This document shows positions 52,301-59,049 of a DNA stretch of 64,000 bases, one piece after another; position 1 is the first letter of the stretch, and the number at the start of each line of letters is the position of its first letter. The position numbers and the translations under genes are program-made. Source of the DNA: Mactromeris polynyma (taxonomy: Eukaryota; Mollusca; Bivalvia; Venerida; Mactridae); assembly GCA_032209605.1 (NCBI GenBank), contig JASFXZ010000001.1, forward strand, positions 27,098,619 through 27,162,618, read 5' to 3'. The notes beneath the pieces were generated by a model. The model was not told the DNA's origin. It worked only from the letters and a program-made list of their open reading frames with translations, and did not search any database.

Positions 52301-55300
52301 TGCTGAATCTGTTGTCTTGCCTACATCCCTGTCGTAAGTGCTGAATATGTTGTCTTGCCTACATCCCTATCGAAAGTGCTGAATATGTTGTCTTGCCTAC
52401 ATCCCTGTCGTAAGTGCTGAATATGTTGTATTGCCTACATCCTTGTCATATGTCCTGAATATGTTGTCTTGCCTACATCCTTGTCGTAAGTGCTGAATCT
52501 GTTGTCTTGCCTACATCCCTGTCATAAGTCCTGAATATGTTGTCTTGCCTACATCCTTGTCGTAAGTGCTGAATATGTTGTCTTGCCTACATCCCTGTCA
52601 TATGTCCTGAATATGTTGTCTTGCCTACATCCTTGTCGTAAGTGGTGAATATGTTGTCTTGCCTACATCCCTGTCATATGTCCTGATAATGTTGTCTTGC
52701 CTACATCCTTGTCGTAAGTGGTGAATATGTTGTCTTGCCTACATCCTTGTCGTAAATGCTGAATATGTTGTCTTGCCTACATCCTTGTCGTAAGTGCTGA
52801 ATATGTTGTCTTGCCTACATCCTTGTCGTAAGTGCTGAATATGTTGTCTTGCCTACATCCTTGTCGTAAGTGCTGAATATGTTGTCCTGCCTACATCCCT
52901 GTCATATGTCCTGAATATGTTGTCTTGCCTACATCCTTGTCGTAAGTGCTGAATATGTTGTCTTGCCTACATCCTTGTCATAAGTACTGAATATGTTGTC
53001 CTGCCTACATCCCTGTCATATGTAATTAAAAGTCTAGTATTGCCCGTATGGATGTGTAGCACAGTCATAGATACGTATGTCTGCATTCAAACCATGATTA
53101 ATACGGTGTTGGCCCGATGCTTTTTCGCCCTTTTTATTCTATAGTAAAACTACAAGTTTTGCACTGGAATTGTGAACTCCACAATAGGATCCCAGCTATT
53201 TGCAATATCTAGTTTTCCAATACATCACTATCACAGTAAATCCACACAAATAAAACACCACCATCAACTGGTAACTTTTCTGCTATTATTCATGTATACA
53301 GTCTCTGTCAAAATTTTCCATACACAACTGTCAACATGGCCGAAACGGTGCACTTTCTAAATCATTCCATGCAAAAATGTAGTCCTGCAAAACAAAGAAA
53401 AAGCACTGTTTCAGTGATCAGAAATGACACAAAAGTTACACAGTAACAATAAATACAGCTGACATTGAATCAGTACAGCCACAGACAGCCGTAAATCTGG
53501 GACTTCAGCATTTCTAAGAACTACTTCCTAGGCTACGACGACCCGGAAGTACTTGCTCACCAGGCCGACACCATTCATGTATCTTGAGCAGACGATTTAT
53601 TCAGCATTGCCACATAAGCCAATCAAATAAAAAGTTATCAATGTCGAAGCAAATTTTTGGCATCCGAACTGTTTGTAAACTGGATCTGATTTGTATGAAA
53701 TCTGCAAGTTGTAAAATGGACTGGAATGTAGAAAAGGCAGCTTAATACGGTTGCGCTGAAAAGCTAGTAGGGGTCAGGACAGGTTAATAGTTGATCTATA
53801 TGTTTTACATTACAGGTCGCTTAGAAGAGATTCGAGGAGGAACAGGTGGCAGAAAGCTTTATAAGAAGCTGTTTATTACAGTTCCAAGTTCTTGTGTGTC
53901 AAAAACTCTAAGAGCTTTAGACAAAGATGAAAATGGCCGACTGATTGATGAATCATTTTACCAGCTGGACATCGATTATAAGACAAAGGCAGTGGGTGGA
54001 GTCAGGAATCGGGACTACCAGCTTATAACCTATGTTATAAAGTTAGAAGATAAGGTTAGTAGTAGTGTGGCTATTTTTGACAATAAAATGTGTGGACATG
54101 ACATCCTTTGTAAACTAGACCATGCTAAAGAATATGCAGTTTATAAGTATCAATCTGATTGGTTGATTTTTGTTCAAAACTGTCAAATGTAAGAAAGGTA
54201 GCCCAGTATCCCACGGTTGATGAATGCAGTTTAACTGAATGGTGAATCTTTAGATATAGGAGATAAGTTGAACTACACTGGTGTGTCCCTTAAAATTCTT
54301 TGTCAAGATAATTAGCTCAATATATTTATATTTATATATATAACATTGTATAATTGGATGATTCATGTTAACTGTCCTTAATTTTATGGTGTTTCTTGTC
54401 TTAATGTTGAAGTTAACTTATCAATTTATTTTTTTGCAGGAAGTTGTGGTGGCAATGGAATACCCAAATGCTGTATTGTGTTTACAAGAAATGAGCCAAT
54501 TATCTCCCCTGTCGGGACTATCCAGTAAAGATCTCCATCAAGAAGCCTGGAAATTCAAAGAACTTGCCCAGAATATAATTGATAACACATCAACTGTGAG
54601 AAACAAAGCAAAATTTATCTATTATGATGGTAAGAAAGAGTTATAGAGCGCTTACATATCTTTTTTTTGCTCTGCTCTGATTCATGAAAGTTCAAAGAGA
54701 AACTTTAGATGATGGGGTCAGATGGGTCACAGATTGTTGGTCACAACTGTCCAGACATTTGAGGACTTGATATATAAGTAAATATTGGAATCTATGATGA
54801 AGCAATATGTAAGAATATTACATACTTCTACTGCAAACAATATACAGTGTACTGTAAAACCCACCATGCAGAACTTTTCTGAATGAAACTCTATTATGTT
54901 CTTTCTTGAGCACTCATCTTAACTTCCTAACAATTAATTGTTAAACTGGAAGCTGTGTTGGGTTACCTGGTTGCCATGGTTACATAGGTCAAAGTACATG
55001 GACACCATGACCAATGTTGTCATTACCCGGTAGTGTTATACAGCCTTGTACAGTTTTACAGAGTCAAATATATGAAGTATACATAAGTGATGACTGAGTT
55101 ACAGAGCTCACTTCTGTTGATCTACTACCACTTCCTAAAGGGAATCCACTGCATAGGCAGTTTATAAGTTCCTCTTATTTGATATTATTTAGCTACCTAT
55201 GGGTTTAAACACTTGAACAGATGACTGATAAGCTGTTACTGATCACCCAAATAATTAAAAATGCAGGACTTTTGTTGTCCAACATATTTAGACATTATTT

Positions 55301-56401
55301 CATCAAATGCACTATGAAGGCAAGTAGGATTTTGTAAAGATAGTTAAATAAACATTTAAGGGCTGAAACTTAATTAACACTTGGCCAACGAAATCACTGA
55401 ATCAGAAAATAAAGACTGAAATCGGTTAAAATACATGATGAATGATAAGACATATTAATTGTTTATATTGCATCAATAAGACAAGTATTCATAATAAGTA
55501 AGCATGAAGGAGGCTTTGTGGTGGCTTGAAGGAGGCTTCGTGGTGGCTTGAAGGAGGCTTCGTGGTGGCTTGAAGGAGGCTTCCTGGTGGCTTGAAGGAG
55601 GCTTTGTGGTGGCTTGAAGGAGGCTTCGTGGTGGCTTGATGGAGGCTTTGTGGTGGCTTGAAGGAGGCTTTGTGGTGGCTTGAAGGAGGCTTCGTGGTGG
55701 CTTGAAGGAGGCTTTGTGGTGGCTTGATGGAGGCTTCGTGGTGGCTTGAAGGAGGCTTCGTGGTGGCTTGAAGGAGGCTTTGTGGTGGCTTGAAGGAGGC
55801 TTCGTGGTGGCTTGAAGGAGGCTTTGTGGTGGCTTGAAGGAGGCTTCGTGGTGGCTTGAAGGAGGCTTTGTGGTGGCTTGAAGGAGGCTTCGTGGTGGCT
55901 TGAAGGAGGTTTTGTGGTGGCTTGACTCCTCATCAGAATGTTGTGTGTTCAAGTTCTTTGTTGAGAGGGGCTTGATCTTGTACATCACTATCTCTGAATG
56001 TTAGATGAGCACTGGTTAATAACCTAGGAAATGCTTATCATGAGTGATTAAACTGGTATAACTGTAAGAACTTGTGTCATAATAAAAAAAACACCAAATA
56101 CCGCGAGACCTAAAGTAACTGAACATTGCGGAAAACAGTATACAGTCAGGGCCGTAAATTGACTCCCCTGGAAGGGGAGGCACCCCAGCGAGCGGAGCAA
56201 GGCGAAAAAAAATTTGGACCCTTTTTAGACAAAAAATGATTTTTTTTTCAGCCCGCAATAGGAGGCAACTGCCTACATGCCTCCATGTAATTTAAGGCCC
56301 TGACAGTTTATATACATATTTATTTTTCAGACTCTATATTGACAGTGGCTAAAGCTATGAAACAAGTTTTGGAAGCTGAAGATGCTGATATGTTTTTCTA
56401 G
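23269..56401 (+). CDS. TIR-STING-TIR-STING fusion gene, 13 visible exons (5' exon missing)
   Basis: Coding exons: 23269-23420, 28081-28358, 28760-28855, 31327-31460, 32609-32710, 35568-35720, 37431-37524, 42023-42075, 42778-43192, 45889-45996, 53816-54054, 54440-54629 and 56331-56401 (TAG). Every junction is in phase, every acceptor is AG, and all donors are GT except GC after 32710. The sum is 2,085 nt, 694 residues plus stop. The domains are TIR1 (residues about 1-143 of the visible protein), STING ligand-binding domain 1 (144-354), TIR2 (355-492) and STING domain 2 (493-694). No membrane segments and no C-terminal TBK1/IRF3-recruiting tail are seen, as expected for invertebrate TIR-STINGs. 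STING senses cyclic dinucleotides; TIR domains signal or degrade NAD+. The alternative is two tandem genes split at 42075/42778. The in-phase splice and the lack of a usable start before TIR2 favour fusion. The first AATAAA after the stop is at 57755-57760. Confidence 0.85.
23421..26183. other. Intron 1 of the fusion gene, part without arrays
   Basis: No exon recognised. CAAGAAATATCTTTAAA occurs near 23867 and 24170, suggesting old dispersed repeats. TTCTCTCCCTTTATC near 25077 belongs to the same short inverted-repeat family as 37868-37930. Confidence 0.4.
26184..27195 (+). repeat. 39-bp minisatellite, about 26 copies
   Basis: The unit contains AAAGTTACATACAAATATTG and TGGTGGGAGTACAGCAAAC. 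About seven units carry an extra GGA (42 bp), so the frame is kept throughout. Both strands stay open for more than 330 codons as an artefact. Located in intron 1. Confidence 0.95.
27657..28063 (+). repeat. 27-bp minisatellite ending 17 bp before exon 2
   Basis: About 15 units built on TTTTTCATAAAATTAACC plus a variable CTCGATACA/CTTCATACA end. A left block (CTCGATA) and a right block (CTTCATA) form two sub-families. The last unit runs directly into the polypyrimidine/acceptor region of exon 28081-28358. Confidence 0.95.
28640..28730. repeat. Poly-G run and dispersed repeat fragment
   Basis: A run of about 15 G precedes CGACAGCCTGACCCAGGGGA, which repeats the fragment at 4220-4310. It lies in the short intron between exons 2 and 3. 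Confidence 0.5.
28760..42075 (+). CDS. Exons 3-8 of the fusion gene: STING ligand-binding domain 1
   Basis: Six exons, about 210 residues. Exon 3 has GQAWSHFTGYAKHVLP, aligned with human GLAWSYYIGYLRLILP; it keeps Ser162, Gly166 and Tyr167 but has His for Tyr163. Exon 4 matches the following helix and the LPLDCGVP strand (MEFNLIPQSA). Exon 5 has the lid-region KDRPY, aligned with human KDRVY, keeping Arg238 and Tyr240. Exon 6 has GQIPNTL, where human has EYATPLQT; Pro264 is kept, while the Glu260 and Thr263 positions are not. Exons 7 and 8 supply the last helices (RIKFIRFDN, YKLLLKSIKEE). Exon 5 uses a GC donor. If exon 8 is not spliced, the protein ends after one more codon. Confidence 0.85.
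28875..29072 (+). mobile_element. tRNA-derived SINE with (AAATA)n tail
   Basis: It shares the central block of the window's SINE family (AAGCAGTCATCTAGGGTGAT, TTTTAAGAAATTGTGA) and ends in AATAAATAAATAAATTT. The head (GTAGATGGTTTGACTCTGAA) is a degenerate B-box region. Confidence 0.6.
29573..30171. repeat. Degenerate dispersed repeat preceding the 98-bp array
   Basis: The stretch has TCTGTCGTGCATCAACATTT, then AACATCTCCTCCTATACCAC, then GGAATGATCCTTGGGTGGGC. Copies diverged from the 98-bp unit appear at about 29,870 and 30,170 (TTTGGTGTGTAACGTTGTCT). Similar dispersed sequence occurs at 31,500 and 57,400. The family looks like a common invertebrate intronic repeat; name unknown. Confidence 0.5.
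30172..30945 (+). repeat. 98-bp tandem repeat, about eight copies
   Basis: Starts of CATGGCAGCAGGGATGGGCA are spaced 98 bp apart (30251, 30349, 30447 and so on). The unit also contains TTTGGTATTTGGTGTGTAGC and TTAAGTTCCGTCAAAAAA. It is a recent amplification of a sub-segment of the dispersed repeat directly upstream. Located in intron 3. Confidence 0.95.
31630..32054 (+). repeat. 38-bp minisatellite, about 11 copies
   Basis: The unit contains ACAGAAGGAGATGTGCATAT and ATTGTCTGCATGTTCTAC. Because 38 is not a multiple of three and no frame has a stop, all three forward frames stay open for 140-210 codons. They are artefacts. Located in intron 4. Confidence 0.95.
32215..32430 (+). mobile_element. 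tRNA-derived SINE
   Basis: It has an A-box-like ATAGTGGCCATACTGACTCC, a B box GTTTGAATCCC near 32271, and the central block CTGGTTAGTAACCTAGGAAG with CAGTCATC and AGTGATA. This is the best-preserved copy of the family in the window. Located in intron 4. Confidence 0.75.
32922..33078. mobile_element. Pogo-type MITE (copy 2), TA target duplication
   Basis: A 157-bp relative of 3626-3800. It starts CAGTGAGACATCATTT. Its reverse complement starts CAATCAGACTTCATTT. TA flanks both ends (32920-32921 and 33079-33080). Shared interior: AACCTTCTATC, AATAAATATCA, TGATGTATCTTTTTA. Confidence 0.75.
33127..35415 (+). repeat. 26/34-bp minisatellite
   Basis: The short unit contains TTACATGAGCTGAGTGTGTC (26 bp). 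The long unit adds TTTCACTG (34 bp). The middle third (33,340-34,150) is almost pure short units in two homogeneous blocks (GAGCTGAG, then GAGAGGAG). The right third is almost pure long units with mixed variants. Located in intron 5. Confidence 0.95.
36227..37167 (+). repeat. 45-bp minisatellite, about 21 copies
   Basis: The unit contains TTCATTCTATAGAAGGGATA and AAGGGGGAGAACTC, with a stop-free frame of 15 residues per unit. Blocks are duplicated (about 36,740-36,900 recurs at about 36,920-37,080). Related inverted sequence follows at 37,205-37,265. Located in intron 6. Confidence 0.95.
37866..37932. repeat. Short inverted repeat related to the 45-bp unit
   Basis: GAGTTCTCTCCCTTTATC and its exact reverse complement GATAAAGGGAGAGAACTC lie about 27 bp apart. 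A further partial copy follows. The same motif occurs near 25,077, 37,205 and 43,366 and, in reverse orientation, inside the 45-bp array. It looks like the arms of a small hairpin element. Confidence 0.75.
38279..41489 (+). repeat. 20-bp minisatellite, about 160 copies
   Basis: The unit is AACAACACAATGGGGGTAGG, with G/A alternation (GGGGATAGG, GGTAGAAAC, AACGACAC). The left part is rich in GTAGAAAC units, the right part in AACGACAC units. Single-base deletions shift the frame without creating stops, so three overlapping minus-strand frames of 592-1043 codons appear. They are artefacts. Located in intron 7. Confidence 0.97.
41490..42022. other. Intron 7 end
   Basis: AT-rich sequence. TTTGGTGGAAGA and TCTCCACCAAAC near 41,620-41,665 form a small stem. 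The acceptor is TATTTTGTAG before 42023. Confidence 0.5.
42076..42777. other. Intron between the two TIR-STING units
   Basis: It starts GTATAA, so unspliced reading adds one Val and stops (TAA 42079-42081). It contains no AATAAA; only two ATTAAA variants were seen (near 42,331 and 42,648). It holds no promoter-like element that I can recognise and no tandem array. It ends TATACAG. Confidence 0.6.
42778..43192 (+). CDS. Exon 9 of the fusion gene: TIR domain 2
   Basis: A single 415-nt exon encodes a whole, diverged TIR of about 138 residues: first strand GSSVCVMNEETD, helix AEEVKTYLRENNIELVEY, then FESLRKAVSKAQWLVIILSD (the S.K.VFVLS-like block), and a C-terminal part with KLCVVPILVDIEEHEIP (the ILILLEPI..IP block of TLRs). 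The W..YE motif of TIR1 is replaced by PESLLMMLRIRTFLYE. The first in-frame ATG (42826-42828) lies inside the first strand, so independent initiation here would remove part of the fold. The acceptor TATACAG and donor GTAAGT are both good. Confidence 0.85.
43557..44512 (+). repeat. 85-bp tandem repeat, about 11 copies
   Basis: The unit contains GCACTCTGTTGTTATGGTGA, GGGCAGTGTCATTAAAGAGG and TTGTTTAAAAGACTGTTG, with an 85-bp period. Located in intron 9. It ends 6 bp before a pogo-like MITE. Confidence 0.95.
44519..45209. mobile_element. Pogo/Tigger-like MITE, 691 bp, TA target duplication
   Basis: The left end is CAGTGGATACTCATTGTGTC. The right end read in reverse starts CAGTTGATGTCGACATTG. 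TA flanks both sides (44517-44518 and 45210-45211). The ends are rich in GTCGACA, repeated inside (for example near 44,565 and 45,135). No transposase frame. Confidence 0.7.
45889..56401 (+). CDS. Exons 10-13 of the fusion gene: STING ligand-binding domain 2
   Basis: About 202 residues in four exons. Exon 10 has HQGLAWAYVLNYLEVTLEDL, aligned with human GLAWSYYIGYLRLILPEL; it has Ala for Ser162, keeps Tyr163, Asn replaces Gly166, and Tyr167 is kept. Exon 11 has KLFITVPSSC (human RLYILLPLDC) and VRNRDYQLITY, which keeps Arg238 and Tyr240. Exon 12 has MEYPNAVLCL around the Pro264 position and KAKFIYYDG, matching human CRLIAYQE. Exon 13 is the last helix (AKAMKQVLEAEDADMFF) and TAG. It ends where the ligand-binding domain ends, with no C-terminal tail. 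Intron 10 is about 7.8 kb, nearly all minisatellite. Confidence 0.9.
46073..53023 (+). repeat. 7-kb, 38-bp satellite-like array in intron 10 with higher-order duplication
   Basis: About 183 units of 38 bp built on TTGTCTTGCCTACATCCCTG plus TCATATGTCCTGA. Homogeneous blocks alternate: a GACCCTG block, a GAATTCTTAG block, a block with TCACATCACTGCCATCTG, and a TCGTAAGTGCTGAATATG block. The block order recurs. The rare junction ATATATCAACAAGTTGTCG is found at 47551, 49146 and 51423, marking three copies of a multi-unit segment (spacings 1,595 and 2,277 bp). Confidence 0.97.
53024..53815. other. Intron 10 end
   Basis: Single-copy sequence with a degenerate SINE-like fragment near 53,045-53,110 (GTGTAGCACAGTCATAGATA). 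No exon is seen before the acceptor TTTTACATTACAG of exon 11. Confidence 0.5.
54630..55503. other. Intron 12, part without arrays
   Basis: AT-rich intron sequence. No coding or mobile feature recognised. Confidence 0.45.
55504..55924 (+). repeat. 22-bp minisatellite, about 19 copies, fused to a SINE head
   Basis: The unit is GGAGGCTTCGTGGTGGCTTG plus AA, with TTT/TTC and GAA/GAT variants. The last unit continues without a break into the SINE (GTGGCTTGACTCCTCATCAG). Stop-free frames of 156-171 codons on the minus strand are artefacts. Located in intron 12. Confidence 0.95.
55912..56095 (+). mobile_element. tRNA-derived SINE joined to the 22-bp array
   Basis: It has ACTCCTCATCAGAATGTTGT, a B-box-like GTGTTCAAGTTC, and the central block ACTGGTTAATAACCTAGGAA followed by GAGTGATTAAAC and TAAGAACTTGT. 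This is the same family as 32215-32430, a few bases from a short A-rich tail. Confidence 0.7.
56147..56302. mobile_element. Short hAT-like MITE with ACAGT target duplication
   Basis: It starts CAGGGCCGTAAATTGA. Its reverse complement starts CAGGGCCTTAAATTACA. ACAGT lies directly outside both ends (56142-56146 and 56303-56307). The interior is GC-rich (GGCACCCCAGCGAGCGGAGC). The 156-bp element sits 28 bp before the last coding exon. Confidence 0.75.
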
Positions 56402-56428
56402 ATTTGAAACTTTTGACATACACATGTG

Positions 56429-57005
56429 CTGTGGACAATTATCTACACTTACAAGTGATTGGGAACAGTCTGTGGACAATTATCTGCACTCACAAGTGAT
56501 TGGGAACAGTCTGTGGACAATTATCTGCACTCACAAGTGATTGGGAACAGTCTGTGGACAATTATCTGCACTCACAAGTGATTGGGAACAATCTGTGGAC
56601 AATTATTTGCACTCACAAGTGATTGGGAACAATCGGTGGACAATTATCTGCACTCACAAGTGATTGGGAACAGTCTGTGGACAATTATCTGCACTCACAA
56701 GTGATTGGGAACAATCTGTGGACAATTATCTGCACTCACAAGTGATTGTGAACAATCTGTGGACAATTATCTGCACTCGCAAGTGATTGGGAACAATCTG
56801 TGGACAATTATCTGCACTCACAAGTGATTGGGAACAATCTGTGGACTATTATCTGCACTCACAAGTGATTGGGAACAATCTGTGGACTATTATCTGCACT
56901 CACAAGTGATTGGGAACAATCTGTGGACTATTATCTGCACTCACAAGTGATTGGGAACAATCTGTGGACTATTATCTGCACTCACAAGTGATTGGGAACA
57001 GTCTG
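56429..57005 (+). repeat. 41-bp minisatellite in the 3' UTR, about 14 copies
   Basis: The unit contains CTGTGGACAATTATCTGCAC and TCACAAGTGATTGGGAACA. It starts 28 bp after the TAG stop of the fusion gene. Variants GACAATTAT/GACTATTAT form blocks, with the CTATTAT units clustered at the right. Confidence 0.95.
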
Positions 57006-59049
57006 CCTGCTACATTACAGTACCTGTAATATTCTGAAATCCTTAAAATCTCTGTATTCATTGTGTAAATAAGATTAACCTTTATGTACATATTTTTGGA
57101 TACATCTGGCATTTTAAAATCATTCTTCATGGCATATTGATGTCAACTTTGAATTAATTTGTGAAATTTAGTGAAAGTCAGACAGTTGCATACTAAACAG
57201 TATTTAGATTGACCTTTGAGTTTATCAGATTTACTTCAGATGTATAAATATGAAGTTGTTTGAATAATTCACATAAATACTATTTTAAAATAGGTTCTGC
57301 TTTAGTTTAGCTCTATATCCAGTTTATAGTGCATTGCATTAATATGGTGCTAGGAGAATGATGTTAATTATAAAAAAACTGTTACTGAAGTTATTTTGGC
57401 TCACCCGCATGAAGTACTTATTGTTATTGCTATTATGATCGTTGGCTGTCCGTTCGTCTGTCGTACACAATTTGATTTTTTACACTCTAGCATCCACATT
57501 TCTTGAGCAATCCTATTCTAACTCAGTCAGTTAGATTTTACCTAGCTTCTGTCTTTATTGTGATGTCATTCAATGAAAAATACATATGACGTCATTTGGC
57601 AGTAACAAGGAAACTTTTCTCTCTATATTGCGATTTTATAACACAACTTATAATTCACACTTTGTATAGTCATAAATTTCGTAAATAATGTTTTCTCAGT
57701 ATGTAATACTTTTTATTTTATGCTTTCCAGTGGTTTATAGAGATTTATCAGTGAAATAAAAATGGTATTTTCACTGTTTCAAACACTGAAAATATAATTT
57801 AGACTATTTTTTATCCAACTGGTCACCCCAAAAGGGAAATCACTGTGTAAAACTAATAAAATTGCCTCCCTTTGTATTAATGAGAATAATACACAAAATT
57901 ATCTCCCTTGTGTACATGTACTAGAAAACCATGACGTCATCATCCGGTATATTTGTTGACATTACGAAGTAAAATGCGGTTGTTTTCCGCTTGTATTTCA
58001 CATTATTTCAAACAAATGAATTTCTTTATACATGTATATATATATTTACATAGCGATATATTGATCTTGCCATGCAGTCAATTTCATTTTCAACATGACA
58101 TCGCGCTTTGATCAATTATCGATGAACATATGAAAATTGCTACTAAATTTGTTGAAAATTTTCTAGAAAATATTTTATAATTTCATGTGAAAAAATGATT
58201 AAATTGTCACAATATTTCATATCCAATTGTTGTTCTATCGACTTTTCATTGCTGTATAGTTGAATAAATTAGTAAAAGTTCGCACTATTTTGTCAGTGGT
58301 TGATGAAAAATCTATATTGTGTTAAATGGCTACTGAGAGGCAGTGACAGGATAGTAAATGAGACATTCGAGCAGTTACTAGTTAAAATAATGTTTAATTC
58401 TATAAAAAAGAATATATCCTCTATATATTTCATATCACCAGTATATCTATTTAATATTATGTCTAATTATAAAGTTTACATTTTTAGGTTGATTTTACAT
58501 AACATTAGTGATTCACTTTTGTGTGGTCATTTCTCATTCTGATGTAAATAATTTAGTTACTGAGAGCAAGGTCAGACTGAGGCTGCCTGTTTCTTAATTA
58601 GGAATGGATTATACAGAGTGTATTTGTTATTATGTACATACTGGTTAATTGCTTTAAATGATTAGTTACTGCCTTAGCTAGCTGTTAAATCGATTTCAAC
58701 CCCAGTGGTTTTACTGACTGTTTCAAGGCTGTTTTTGTTTGGGGAGGGGGCTGTGTGGGGAGGCATTGTCTTGTGCTTGGGCATTCCCTGGAACAATTTA
58801 ATCTCTCTTTTTAACCAAACTTAATCCACCCTTAGTATAGTCTTAAATGTGTTTTGTTTTCTGTTTAAATATGATTTGATTTCTATTTCTCTATATCAAG
58901 TTAAAGTTTAACTTCCCAGTCACCAGTATTTAAGACTACAGGTATGTCTAATTAATAACTTTTTTCTTCTGATTGCCTCTACCTAATAATATTTATAATA
59001 AATAATAAACATAAATAATTTAGTTACTGAGAGCAAGTTCAGTATAAGA
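57006..59049. other. 3' UTR remainder and downstream sequence
   Basis: The first AATAAA after the stop is at 57755-57760. A dispersed repeat related to 29,573 starts near 57,400 (GGCTGTCCGTTCGTCTGTCG). A 26-bp exact direct repeat lies at 58545-58570 and 59012-59037. No coding exon is seen. Confidence 0.5.

Noticed and set aside
42778..56401. Second TIR-STING unit as an independent gene
   Set aside because: Not excluded, but less likely. Its first exon starts at a good acceptor, joins exon 8 in phase, and its first ATG lies inside the TIR fold. Kept as the alternative model.
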